Shown: one piece after another, positions 57,411-64,000 of the stretch
Layout: the number at the start of each line of letters is the position of its first letter
How positions within the stretch are numbered: position 1 is the stretch's first letter
Source of the DNA: Thioclava marina
GTDB lineage: Bacteria > Pseudomonadota > Alphaproteobacteria > Rhodobacterales > Rhodobacteraceae
Length of the DNA: 64,000 nucleotides
NCBI RefSeq assembly: GCF_002020135.1
Contig: NZ_MPZS01000001.1
Location: 1,178,001 to 1,242,000 of the forward strand
Direction: 5' to 3'
Program-made: the position numbers and the translations under genes
The notes under the pieces: generated by a model
The model's input: the letters and a program-made list of their open reading frames with translations, nothing else
What the model was told of the DNA's origin: nothing
Databases searched by the model: none

Positions 57411-57432
57411 AGCGCGATACGCTCGCGCTTTG
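57408..57432. promoter_or_regulatory. Perfect 9-bp dyad overlapping the carD -35
   Basis: CAAAGCGCG, seven bases ATACGCT and CGCGCTTTG lie directly over and upstream of the -35 hexamer of the carD promoter, the position expected for an operator. In the antisense sense it could also be the end of the fdxA transcript. Confidence 0.5.
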
Positions 57433-57452
57433 TTGAACACCTTGTTTCCCAA

Positions 57453-57496
57453 TGGGTTACGCAGCTAAAAGGGGCAACATGCCGCAGCGTAACCCA
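57453..57496. repeat. Inverted repeat TGGGTTACGC / GCGTAACCCA
   Basis: Two perfect 10-bp arms (57453-57462 and 57487-57496) separated by 24 bases lie 46 bp after the fdxA stop, on the carD promoter side. This is a possible fdxA transcript end or a second regulatory element. Confidence 0.45.
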
Positions 57497-57541
57497 GGCT
57501 CCGAAGGCTCGAATCGACCCCCGGCGCGGTAGAATCGGGGA

Positions 57542-57883
57542 TCAGCTGTCCCCTTCGCCCGGCTTCTCCGAGAAATACTTCTCGAGCTTGCCCGTCTCGC
57601 CATCATACTTCTCGGCTTCAGGCATCGGGTCTTTCTTCTGGGTGATGACCGGCCAAAGCTCGGAGTATTTCCGGTTCATCTCGACCCAGCTTTCCATCCC
57701 CGGCTCGGTGTCGGGACGGATCGCATCGGCGGGGCATTCTGGCTCGCACACACCGCAATCGATGCACTCGTCGGGATGGATCACCAGCGTGTTCTCACCC
57801 TCGTAGAAACAGTCCACCGGGCAGACCTCGACGCAGTCGGTATATTTGCAGTTGATGCAGTTGTCGATGACGACATAGGTCAT
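57542..57883 (-). CDS. fdxA: Seven-iron ferredoxin FdxA
   Basis: A 113-residue low-potential electron carrier with one [3Fe-4S] and one [4Fe-4S] cluster. Cysteines C9, C12, C17, C21, C25, C40, C43, C46 and C50 are all visible ([18 protein letters not shown] and [12 protein letters not shown]). The C-terminal extension ([19 protein letters not shown]) is typical of FdxA in alphaproteobacteria. It follows the S4-domain gene on the minus strand and precedes carD. Confidence 0.96.
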   Translation of the reverse strand: MTYVVIDNCINCKYTDCVEVCPVDCFYEGENTLVIHPDECIDCGVCEPECPADAIRPDTEPGMESWVEMNRKYSELWPVITQKKDPMPEAEKYDGETGKLEKYFSEKPGEGDS

Positions 57884-57985
57884 GGCGAAACCCCGGTTTA
57901 TCAGCTTCCTGACCCGTCCTAGCGGGGGAAGCGTCGTGTTTCAAGGGAACGTTCGGCCTTTTCGCTGCGGCATGACGCGCAGGTT

Positions 57986-58261
57986 TCAGGCTTCGGGTAC
58001 GATCTCTTCGTAGAGGCCCTGCGCCTCGCTCGCCGGGCCGCGCCGGGTGCCGCATTCGAGGATGCGCAGCACCCGCACCTGTGCCCCGAGCCGAACCGTC
58101 AGAACATCTCCCGGGCCGACACCGCGGCCCGGTTTCTCGATACGTTGCCCGTTGAGGCGCACCTTGCCGCCCTGCACCGCGTCCTGCGCAAGGCCGCGGG
58201 TCTTGCAGAACCGCGCCTGCCAGAGCCATTTGTCGATGCGGATGCGCTCGGGCGCGTCCAT
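57986..58261 (-). CDS. S4 RNA-binding-domain protein (Hsp15-like)
   Basis: A 91-residue protein with an S4 domain (IRIDKWLWQARFCKTRGLAQDAV, then GGKVRLNGQRIEKPGRGVGPGD). Hsp15 of E. coli rescues 50S subunits carrying stalled peptidyl-tRNA. The protein is shorter than E. coli Hsp15 (133 residues) because the basic C-terminal tail is missing. It begins nine bases after the helicase stop, so it is co-transcribed with the RNA helicase. Confidence 0.85.
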   Translation of the reverse strand: MDAPERIRIDKWLWQARFCKTRGLAQDAVQGGKVRLNGQRIEKPGRGVGPGDVLTVRLGAQVRVLRILECGTRRGPASEAQGLYEEIVPEA

Positions 58262-58270
58262 GGCAGGGGC

Positions 58271-61123
58271 TTACTTCTTGTCCTTGAGGGCTGCGAGCAC
58301 CGCGAAAGGATTGTCCGGATCGATCGGCTTGTCCTTCTTCGGCGGGCGCGCCTCGAAGTTGCGCGCGCCTTGCGGTTTGCCGCCCTTCTTGCCGCCCTTG
58401 AACCCGTCGCGGTCGCGCTTGCCCTGCGGCTTGCCGCCGCCCTTGCGCTCACCACGCTCGCCACCGGGCTTTCCGCCCTGCCCCTGATCACGGCGCGGCG
58501 GACGATTGCCGCGCGGACGCGGCGCCCAGGTGAAGGTGAAGAAGGTCTCGACCTCGTCGCCCGCAACCTCTTCGGCGGCGATCATGTCACCGCCCGCCTC
58601 GGCCGCGGCTTCCGCCTCGGGATGGGTCTCGGGGGTCTCCTCGCCGCCACCGGCTTCGGCCGTGGCTTCGGTCGCGAGCTCATCGGAGAGCGCCTGCGCG
58701 CCGGCCTCTTCCTCGGCCTTCTCGAGATCGGCAGCTTTCACCTTCGCGCGCTCGCCCTTCTCGGCCTTGTAGCCGAGCCCTTCCATAAGGTCGGCGAACT
58801 GCTCGAGCGTCATGCCGGTGATCGAGAGCATGTCCGGGTTGGCCTCGAAGCCGCCACGGCTGTCCTGACCGCGCAGCAGATCGGCGAGGCGTTCGAGCAT
58901 GTCGATACGGATCGCGCGCGCGCCGGCCGGACGATAGCCCGAGAGGCGATAGGTCTCGGCGTCGAAACTGCCGAGATTGGGAATCGTCACGAGGCCCGGG
59001 GGCGGGCTTTCGGGGAACTCATCCGCACCCGACCAGAGCGAGGCCAGCACCAGCCGAAGCCGGGTCGGCGCGGGCTTCAGAAGCGCGGGCATGAAGATCG
59101 TATACTGGCCGAAACGCACGCCGTGCTTGCGCAGAGAACCGCGCGCGTCCTGATCGAGATCCTTGACCTCGGCGGCGATCTGCTCGCGCGGGATGATGCC
59201 GAGCGCTTCGACCATGCGGAAGGCGAAGCCGCGCGCGAGGCCCGTCAGTGCCTCGTCACGGCTCATCGCGAGGAGCGGTTCGAACAGGGCCGCGACCTTG
59301 CGGTCGATGAAATGCTGAAGACGGCGCGTGACCTTCTCGGCCACGTCCGAACCGGCTTCTTCGTCGACGAAGGCCTGCACGGAGGGGCGCAGCAGATCGG
59401 CCCCCTTCACCAGTTTGCCCACGGCGATCTCGCCCCACATCAGGCCGCCCTGTTCGGTGAAATCCATCTCCGTATCGGGCGCGTTGTAGAAGCGGTCCGC
59501 GCGCAGGGAGAACTCGGGTGCGAGCGCCTCATAGGCCGCGCGGGCGAGCATCTTCGCCTCGTCGGGCGATCCGGTTTCGTCCTGACGGAAGCGGAATCCT
59601 TCCAGACGGCCTGCGAATTCGCCGCTTACCGTCACTTCGCCCTTGTCGTTCACCTCGGCCACGAGGGTCTCCTTCTGCTTGAGCCGGCGCAGCAACACGG
59701 ATGTGCGCCGGTCCACAAATCTTTGCGTCAGAGCGCCATGCAGCGCGTCCGACAGGCGGTCTTCTACAGCGCGGGTCGCGTCGCGCCAATGACTTTCGTC
59801 ATCGACCCAGCCCTTGCGTTGCGCAACGTAAGTCCAGGTCCGGATGAAGGCGAGACGGCGGCTCAGCGTGTCGATATCGCCGCCTGTCCGGTCGATGCGC
59901 TCGATCTGACGCGCAAGCCAGTCCGAAGGCACGCCCTTGCCCGTTTGCAAGAATTCGAAGATGCGCGCGAGAAGGGTGGCATGTTCGGCCTCGGAAATCG
60001 AACGAAAATCGGGGATTCGGCAAACATCCCACAGGAGTTGCACATCCTTTGGGCTGTTGACCCGATCGCGGATCGCAGGGTCTTCGCCCAGCATTTTGAG
60101 TGCGCGCAGATCGTCGGCCTCGCGGCCTTTGGTCAGCCATTCGCCGCCATCGCGCTCGGCGGGGCGCGCCTCGAGCGACTGGATCAGCCGGTCGAGCGAG
60201 CCGAATTCAAGTCGCGCGCTGCGCCATTGCAGCCGTTGCAGCGGTGCGAAACGGTGCTGTTCGATCGCCTCGATCACCTCGGGCTGGAGAGGCCGCGCCT
60301 CGCCCGTCACGCCAAAGGTGCCGTCGGAGGTATGCCGCCCTGCCCGCCCCGCGATCTGCGCCAGCTCATGCGGGAAGAGCGCGCGCATCCGCCGCCCGTC
60401 GAATTTCGAAGTGGCCGAGAAGGCGACATGGTCGATATCGAGGTTCAACCCCATCCCGATCGCATCGGTGGCCACCAGATAATCGACGTCGCCATTCTGA
60501 TACATCGCCACCTGCGCGTTGCGGGTGCGGGGCGAGAGCGCCCCCATCACCACCGCGCAGCCGCCCTTCTGGCGGCGGATCAGCTCGGCGATGGCATAGG
60601 TATTCTCGACCGAGAACCCGACGATGGCCGAGCGCGGCTTCATCCGGGAGATCTTCTTCGAGCCCGCATAGGTCAGCTCGGAGAACCGCTCGCGCTTGGT
60701 GAACTGCACCTTCGGCACCAGCGCGGCAATCGCCCCGCGCATCGTCTCGGAACCAAGAAACAGCGTCTCGTGCAGACCGCGCGCGTGCAGCAACCGGTCG
60801 GTGAAGACATGGCCGCGCTCGGGGTCGCCGCAAAGCTGGATCTCGTCGATGGCAAGGAAATCCGCGCCGATCCCCGTGGGCATCGCCTCGACCGTGCAGA
60901 CCCAGTATTGCGTGCGCTCGGGCACGATGCGCTCTTCGCCGGTGACCAGCGCCACGACGGAAGGCCCGCGCTGCTCGACGATCCGGTCATAGACCTCGCG
61001 CGCCAGAAGCCGCAAAGGCAGGCCGATGACGCCGGTACGATGCGCCAGCATCCGCTCGATCGCGTAATGCGTCTTGCCGGTATTGGTCGGCCCCAGAACG
61101 GCCGTGATCCGCCCGCTTTGCAT
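58271..61123 (-). CDS. SUV3-like superfamily 2 RNA helicase
   Basis: A 950-residue helicase resembling mitochondrial SUV3 of the RNA degradosome. Motifs: Walker A GPTNTGKT (11-18), motif II AIDEIQL, the ATDAIGMGLNLDIDHVAF segment and motif VI QIAGRAGR. A helical C-terminal domain follows. An acidic Ala/Glu-rich stretch (about 790-870) and then a very basic Gly/Lys/Arg-rich tail (about 875-930, GKPGGERGERKGGGKPQGKR) are likely to bind RNA. GGAG precedes the ATG. It is co-transcribed with the TPR gene upstream and the S4 gene downstream. Confidence 0.92.
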   Translation of the reverse strand: MQSGRITAVLGPTNTGKTHYAIERMLAHRTGVIGLPLRLLAREVYDRIVEQRGPSVVALVTGEERIVPERTQYWVCTVEAMPTGIGADFLAIDEIQLCGDPERGHVFTDRLLHARGLHETLFLGSETMRGAIAALVPKVQFTKRERFSELTYAGSKKISRMKPRSAIVGFSVENTYAIAELIRRQKGGCAVVMGALSPRTRNAQVAMYQNGDVDYLVATDAIGMGLNLDIDHVAFSATSKFDGRRMRALFPHELAQIAGRAGRHTSDGTFGVTGEARPLQPEVIEAIEQHRFAPLQRLQWRSARLEFGSLDRLIQSLEARPAERDGGEWLTKGREADDLRALKMLGEDPAIRDRVNSPKDVQLLWDVCRIPDFRSISEAEHATLLARIFEFLQTGKGVPSDWLARQIERIDRTGGDIDTLSRRLAFIRTWTYVAQRKGWVDDESHWRDATRAVEDRLSDALHGALTQRFVDRRTSVLLRRLKQKETLVAEVNDKGEVTVSGEFAGRLEGFRFRQDETGSPDEAKMLARAAYEALAPEFSLRADRFYNAPDTEMDFTEQGGLMWGEIAVGKLVKGADLLRPSVQAFVDEEAGSDVAEKVTRRLQHFIDRKVAALFEPLLAMSRDEALTGLARGFAFRMVEALGIIPREQIAAEVKDLDQDARGSLRKHGVRFGQYTIFMPALLKPAPTRLRLVLASLWSGADEFPESPPPGLVTIPNLGSFDAETYRLSGYRPAGARAIRIDMLERLADLLRGQDSRGGFEANPDMLSITGMTLEQFADLMEGLGYKAEKGERAKVKAADLEKAEEEAGAQALSDELATEATAEAGGGEETPETHPEAEAAAEAGGDMIAAEEVAGDEVETFFTFTWAPRPRGNRPPRRDQGQGGKPGGERGERKGGGKPQGKRDRDGFKGGKKGGKPQGARNFEARPPKKDKPIDPDNPFAVLAALKDKK

Positions 61124-61141
61124 CGCTGCTCCGTTCCGGCC

Positions 61142-61714
61142 TCAGAGAGCCGTGCCCTGATGCGCCTTCTCGAGACGCGCAATGGCGTCTTTCACATCCT
61201 GTTGATGCGGGTTCAAGGCGAAAGAGGCGCGATAGGCTTCCAACGCGCGCGCATCGTCGCCCATCTCCTCGAGAATCGCGCCAAGCCCTGCGAGCGCACC
61301 CCAGTGGCGGGGCTCCAGTTGCAGCGTATGCGCGATATCGGAGGCCGCGGGGCCATAGAGACCGGCCATGAAATAGGCCGTGGCGCGTCCGTTCCATCCG
61401 GCGGCGAAATCCGGCGCATGATCGGTGAGTGCGGTGAAATGCTCGATCGCGGCATCTGCATCGCCTTCGTCAAGCGCCTGTTCACCGCGTTTCAGCAGCA
61501 AATCCATTGTCGCCGAACCCGAACGCGACCACGCCCTGCGGATATCCGCCTCGGCGCGCGCCCAGCCCTGTTCGGAGGGGTCGGCGAGCTCCTTGAAATA
61601 GGGATCGAGCCCCTCCGTTTCGGCGCGGGCAGGGAAAGCCGCAATTGTCGCGAGCGCGAGGCTTACGCAAAATGCCGTGACGACACATTTGTATCTGTGA
61701 ATTCGGTGCCACAT
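61142..61714 (-). CDS. Exported TPR protein
   Basis: A 190-residue protein with a signal peptide (about 1-31, ending ARA). Three or so TPR motifs cover residues 75-180 (AAIEHFTALTDHAPDFAAGWNGRATAY, then ALAGLGAILEEMGDDARALEAY). The length and repeat layout fit small periplasmic TPR proteins of unknown role. The start has no clear ribosome-binding site. It lies 18 bp before the helicase gene and is divergent from the SCP2 gene. Confidence 0.82.
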   Translation of the reverse strand: MWHRIHRYKCVVTAFCVSLALATIAAFPARAETEGLDPYFKELADPSEQGWARAEADIRRAWSRSGSATMDLLLKRGEQALDEGDADAAIEHFTALTDHAPDFAAGWNGRATAYFMAGLYGPAASDIAHTLQLEPRHWGALAGLGAILEEMGDDARALEAYRASFALNPHQQDVKDAIARLEKAHQGTAL

Positions 61715-61779
61715 AGTTTCGACTGTAACGCAAATGCCGGAGAAAGCGAGAGCCCGGCCATCAAAACTGGAGGACTTCC

Positions 61780-62067
61780 ATGAGCGAGGTAATCGACAAG
61801 GCTGTCGAGGCGCTGCAGGCGAAAATGCCGGACGGTTTTTCGTCCACCGCGAAATTCGTGATCGAGGATGAAGGCTCGATCATCGTCGACGAAAACGGCG
61901 TGCGCGCCGGCGACGACGAAGCCGAGGTCGTGCTGACCGCCGATCGCGACACCTTCGAAGGCATGCTCAACGGGGATGTGAACCCGACCTCGGCCTTCAT
62001 GTCGGGCAAGCTCAAGATCGACGGCTCGATGGGCCTTGCGATGCAGCTGGGAGCGGCTCTGGCCTGA
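61780..62067 (+). CDS. SCP2 sterol-carrier-like protein
   Basis: A 95-residue single SCP2 domain (KFVIEDEGSIIVDENGVRAG, then VVLTADRDTFEGMLNGDVNP and SGKLKIDGSMGLAMQLG). SCP2 folds bind hydrophobic ligands such as fatty acyl-CoA; the bacterial ligand is unknown. GGAGG precedes the ATG. Its stop overlaps the following hydrolase start (TGATG), suggesting that the two act on the same lipid-like ligand. Confidence 0.9.
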   Translation: MSEVIDKAVEALQAKMPDGFSSTAKFVIEDEGSIIVDENGVRAGDDEAEVVLTADRDTFEGMLNGDVNPTSAFMSGKLKIDGSMGLAMQLGAALA

Positions 62068-63050
62068 TGGAGCGCGCGCCCCTTTTCGAACAGATCGCGC
62101 GCGGCCCCGGGGGCGGCGCGGCCTATTGGCTGACGGCCCGCGACGGTGTTCGCATCCGCTTCGGTCACTGGCCCAGCCCCCCTCAGCCGCGCGGGACCGT
62201 GTTCCTGTTGTGCGGGCGCACCGAATACATCGAAAAATACGGCCCTGCCGCGGCGGATTTCGCCGCGCGGGGCTACGCGATGCTGGCCATCGACTGGCGC
62301 GGCCAGGGCCTTGCCGATCGCATTCTGACCCATGCCCCCGAAAAGGGCCATGTCGGCGGGCTTCAGGACTACCAGTGGGATCTTCACGCGGTGATCGACG
62401 CCGCGGACGAGTTGGGTCTTCCCCAGCCCTATTTTCTGGTCGGGCATTCGATGGGCGGCGCAATCGGCCTGCGCGCGATCGAACACGAGCATCACCGTTT
62501 TTCCGCAGCCGCCTTCTCCGCTCCGATGTGGGGGATCAAGGCCCCCGCGCTGCTGCACCCGTTCCGCATCCTGATCGCGCAGCTTCTGGGGGATTCCTTC
62601 CTTGCCGAAGCCTACCCGCCCGGGATGAATGGCACGACCTATGTCTACCGCGACAGCTTTCTCGCGAACCGGCTGACACGCGACCCCGAGATGTGGTCCT
62701 GGCTGATCGACCAGGCCGCGAAACACCCCGACTTGACGCTTGCCGGCCCGACGATCCACTGGGTTGCCGAAAGCCTTCTGGAGTGCGAGGCGCTGGCTGC
62801 CCTGCCTTCGCCCGACCTGCCCTGCTATTGCGGGCTCGGGGCGGCGGAGAAAATCGTGCATTGCCCGGCGGTGCATGACCGCATGAACCGCTGGCCCAAG
62901 GGCAAGCTCGACGTCATCCCCGAGGCCGAGCACGAACTCATGATGGAGATCCCCTCCACGCGCGCGCGCTTCTATGACGGCTGTGCGGCGCTGTTCGATG
63001 CGGCCGGCGGGCTCGCGGCCCGCGACGGCCTTACAGCTGAATCTGCGTGA
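62067..63050 (+). CDS. Alpha/beta hydrolase (monoacylglycerol lipase/lysophospholipase-like)
   Basis: A 327-residue serine hydrolase. The nucleophile elbow is VGHSMGGAIGLRAIE (serine about residue 131), with an early RTEYIEKYGPAAADFAARGY segment typical of PldB/monoacylglycerol-lipase-like proteins. The late acid and histidine lie near EAEHELMMEIPS. It is translationally coupled to the SCP2 gene by a TGATG overlap. Its 3' end overlaps the Anbu gene on the other strand by 20 bp. Confidence 0.88.
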   Translation: MERAPLFEQIARGPGGGAAYWLTARDGVRIRFGHWPSPPQPRGTVFLLCGRTEYIEKYGPAAADFAARGYAMLAIDWRGQGLADRILTHAPEKGHVGGLQDYQWDLHAVIDAADELGLPQPYFLVGHSMGGAIGLRAIEHEHHRFSAAAFSAPMWGIKAPALLHPFRILIAQLLGDSFLAEAYPPGMNGTTYVYRDSFLANRLTRDPEMWSWLIDQAAKHPDLTLAGPTIHWVAESLLECEALAALPSPDLPCYCGLGAAEKIVHCPAVHDRMNRWPKGKLDVIPEAEHELMMEIPSTRARFYDGCAALFDAAGGLAARDGLTAESA

Positions 63051-63756
63051 ACCCTTCGCGCAGCGCGTTCGACCAGGCTTCGGACATGCGCGCGAAATCG
63101 GAATCACCCGCCTCGATCCGGCGGCGCGTGCCGATCTTGCATTCGTCCTTGCGGATCACCGCGAGATCGAGCGGCATCCCCACCGAGAGGTTCGAGCGCA
63201 GCGTCGAATCCATCGACAAAAGCACGGCCTTTTGCGCGTCCTCGAGACTCGTCTCGGGGCGCACAACGCGATCGAGGATGGGCTTGCCATATTTGTGCTC
63301 GCCGATCTGCAGGAAGGGCGTGTCCTCGGTGGCTTCGATGAAATTGCCTTCCGGGTAGATCAGGAACATCCGCATCTCGCCGCCCGCGCGCTGACCCGCG
63401 ACGATCATCGAGGCCGAGGTCGAAATCCGCTCGGCATCCATGCGGCTGACGATATCCTTGCGAACGCCCGCCATCGTGTTGCCGATGATCTCGGCCACTT
63501 TGAGCATGGTCGGCGCTTCCATGATCGAGGTCTCGCCGGTCGCGTCCGACGCATCGACCGCTTCGCGCAGGCGCGCAAGCGTCGTCTGCGTGACCGAGAG
63601 CGAGCCCGCCGTCATGATCGCGATCACCCGCTCACCGGGGTCTTCGAAGGTAAACATCTTGCGATAGGTCGCGATATTGTCGAGCCCGCCATTCGTCCGG
63701 GTGTCGGACAGCAAAACCATGCCTTCATTGAGCAGAAGGCCCACACAGTAGGTCAT
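63031..63756 (-). CDS. Anbu proteasome-like Ntn hydrolase
   Basis: A 241-residue proteasome-beta-like protein. The start MTYCVGLLLNEGMVLLSDTR places the presumed catalytic threonine at position 2, exposed after Met removal. The remaining sequence (YRKMFTFEDPGERVIAIMTAG) matches Anbu, the ancestral-beta-subunit family. Anbu genes usually travel with a transglutaminase, an alpha-E domain protein and a circularly permuted ATP-grasp enzyme, and the transglutaminase end is 33 bp away here. GGGGA precedes the ATG. Confidence 0.9.
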   Translation of the reverse strand: MTYCVGLLLNEGMVLLSDTRTNGGLDNIATYRKMFTFEDPGERVIAIMTAGSLSVTQTTLARLREAVDASDATGETSIMEAPTMLKVAEIIGNTMAGVRKDIVSRMDAERISTSASMIVAGQRAGGEMRMFLIYPEGNFIEATEDTPFLQIGEHKYGKPILDRVVRPETSLEDAQKAVLLSMDSTLRSNLSVGMPLDLAVIRKDECKIGTRRRIEAGDSDFARMSEAWSNALREGFTQIQL

Positions 63757-63789
63757 AGTCGTCCCCTGATCCCCTGACAGACGCGCAAT

Positions 63790-64000
63790 CTATTGCTGGA
63801 GCTGTTCCAGCGCAACTGTGACGTCCAGTCGCTCCTCGCCCGCGCCCTGAGTGATCCCACGGATCGGCGCGGCCTCGCGCGCATCCAACCCGGAGCCAAG
63901 CCGGATATAGCGCTCGTCGGGGCAGCATGCGTTGGCCGGGTCGAAGCCGATCCAGCCGATCCCCTCGACCCAGATCTCGGCCCAGGCATGGGCCGCCTCA
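63790..64000 (-). CDS. Transglutaminase-like protein, C-terminal part (N-terminus outside window)
   Basis: The last 70 residues of a transglutaminase-core protein. The catalytic histidine is in HAWAEIW and the catalytic aspartate in GFDPAN; the cysteine lies beyond the window. The segment PDERYIRLGSGLDAREAAPIRG is typical of the bacterial family linked to Anbu. It is on the same strand and 33 bp upstream of the Anbu gene, so they form one operon. The stop is TAG at 63792-63790. Confidence 0.88.
   Translation of the reverse strand, partial: EAAHAWAEIWVEGIGWIGFDPANACCPDERYIRLGSGLDAREAAPIRGITQGAGEERLDVTVALEQLQQ

Noticed and set aside
57498-57541. Possible short gene between the inverted repeat and fdxA
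   Set aside because: No start codon with ribosome-binding site and too short; treated as fdxA trailer.
58145-61783. A 1212-codon open frame on the plus strand opposite the SUV3-like helicase
   Set aside because: It is a codon-bias shadow: the minus strand encodes clear helicase motifs, and the plus-strand peptide is Arg/His/Leu-rich with no domain.

Overview
The window is a contiguous, gene-dense stretch of chromosome from a GC-rich alphaproteobacterium. Gene content and order point to the Rhodobacteraceae/Paracoccaceae. Evidence: ftsEX beside a zinc-ribbon membrane protein; argH, lptM, lysA and a DUF4175 gene in one operon; coaBC, dut and moeB together; an rpoHII-type sigma-32; glnD followed by murJ; phaA and phaB; a SUV3-like helicase with fdxA and carD; and an Anbu proteasome-like cluster at the right edge. 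I see no rRNA, insertion sequence, prophage, integrase or CRISPR array. Most of it looks like core chromosome, not a transferred island. No genus was determined.

Layout. 1-2781: partial ftsX and ftsE (minus), divergent from a zinc-ribbon membrane protein. 2900-8698: a minus-strand operon argH, small lipoprotein, lptM, lysA and a TIGR02302/DUF4175 protein, with a TlpA-like thioredoxin divergent from argH. 9586-11857: a soluble PAS protein divergent from an EAL c-di-GMP phosphodiesterase. 12006-14972: phaA, phaB and a DMT exporter. 15043-20279: DUF465, tRNA methyltransferase, DUF2007, long-chain polyprenyl diphosphate synthase, ispE and a TPR protein. 20435-27333: a dimethylglycine/sarcosine dehydrogenase-like flavoprotein, a secreted double PRC-barrel protein, a 2-hydroxyacid dehydrogenase, an SH3 protein and a CDF transporter. 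27435-34107: M3 peptidase, membrane-anchored MoeB-like protein, dut, coaBC, chaN and rpoH (minus). 34572-46404: comM, esterase, gshB, yraN, rsmI, the LpoA-like lipoprotein, glnD, murJ, a glycosyltransferase-like protein and a small secreted protein. 46460-54571: tRNA-Tyr, rlmB, a CoA-binding protein, trpS, a rhomboid-like protein, metY and a 986-residue bitopic protein whose ends resemble PilM/GspL and PilP/GspC. 54710-64000: CPA2 antiporter, carD, fdxA, S4 protein, SUV3-like helicase, TPR protein, SCP2 protein, alpha/beta hydrolase, Anbu and the end of a transglutaminase.

How it fits together. Envelope growth and division are well represented (ftsEX, murJ, LpoA-like, lptM, lysA, polyprenyl synthase). 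Stress and redox functions recur (rpoH, gshB, tlpA, PRC-barrel protein, carD). Nitrogen, carbon and methyl metabolism appear as glnD, phaAB, the DMGDH-like enzyme and metY. The less ordinary material lies in non-coding DNA and fused or degenerate proteins: dispersed palindromes, one of which forms part of the glnD coding sequence; a GATATTT-type intergenic repeat including a large inverted pair; a CtrA-like site before comM; a rhomboid lacking its catalytic residues; and the fused PilM-like/PilP-like protein.
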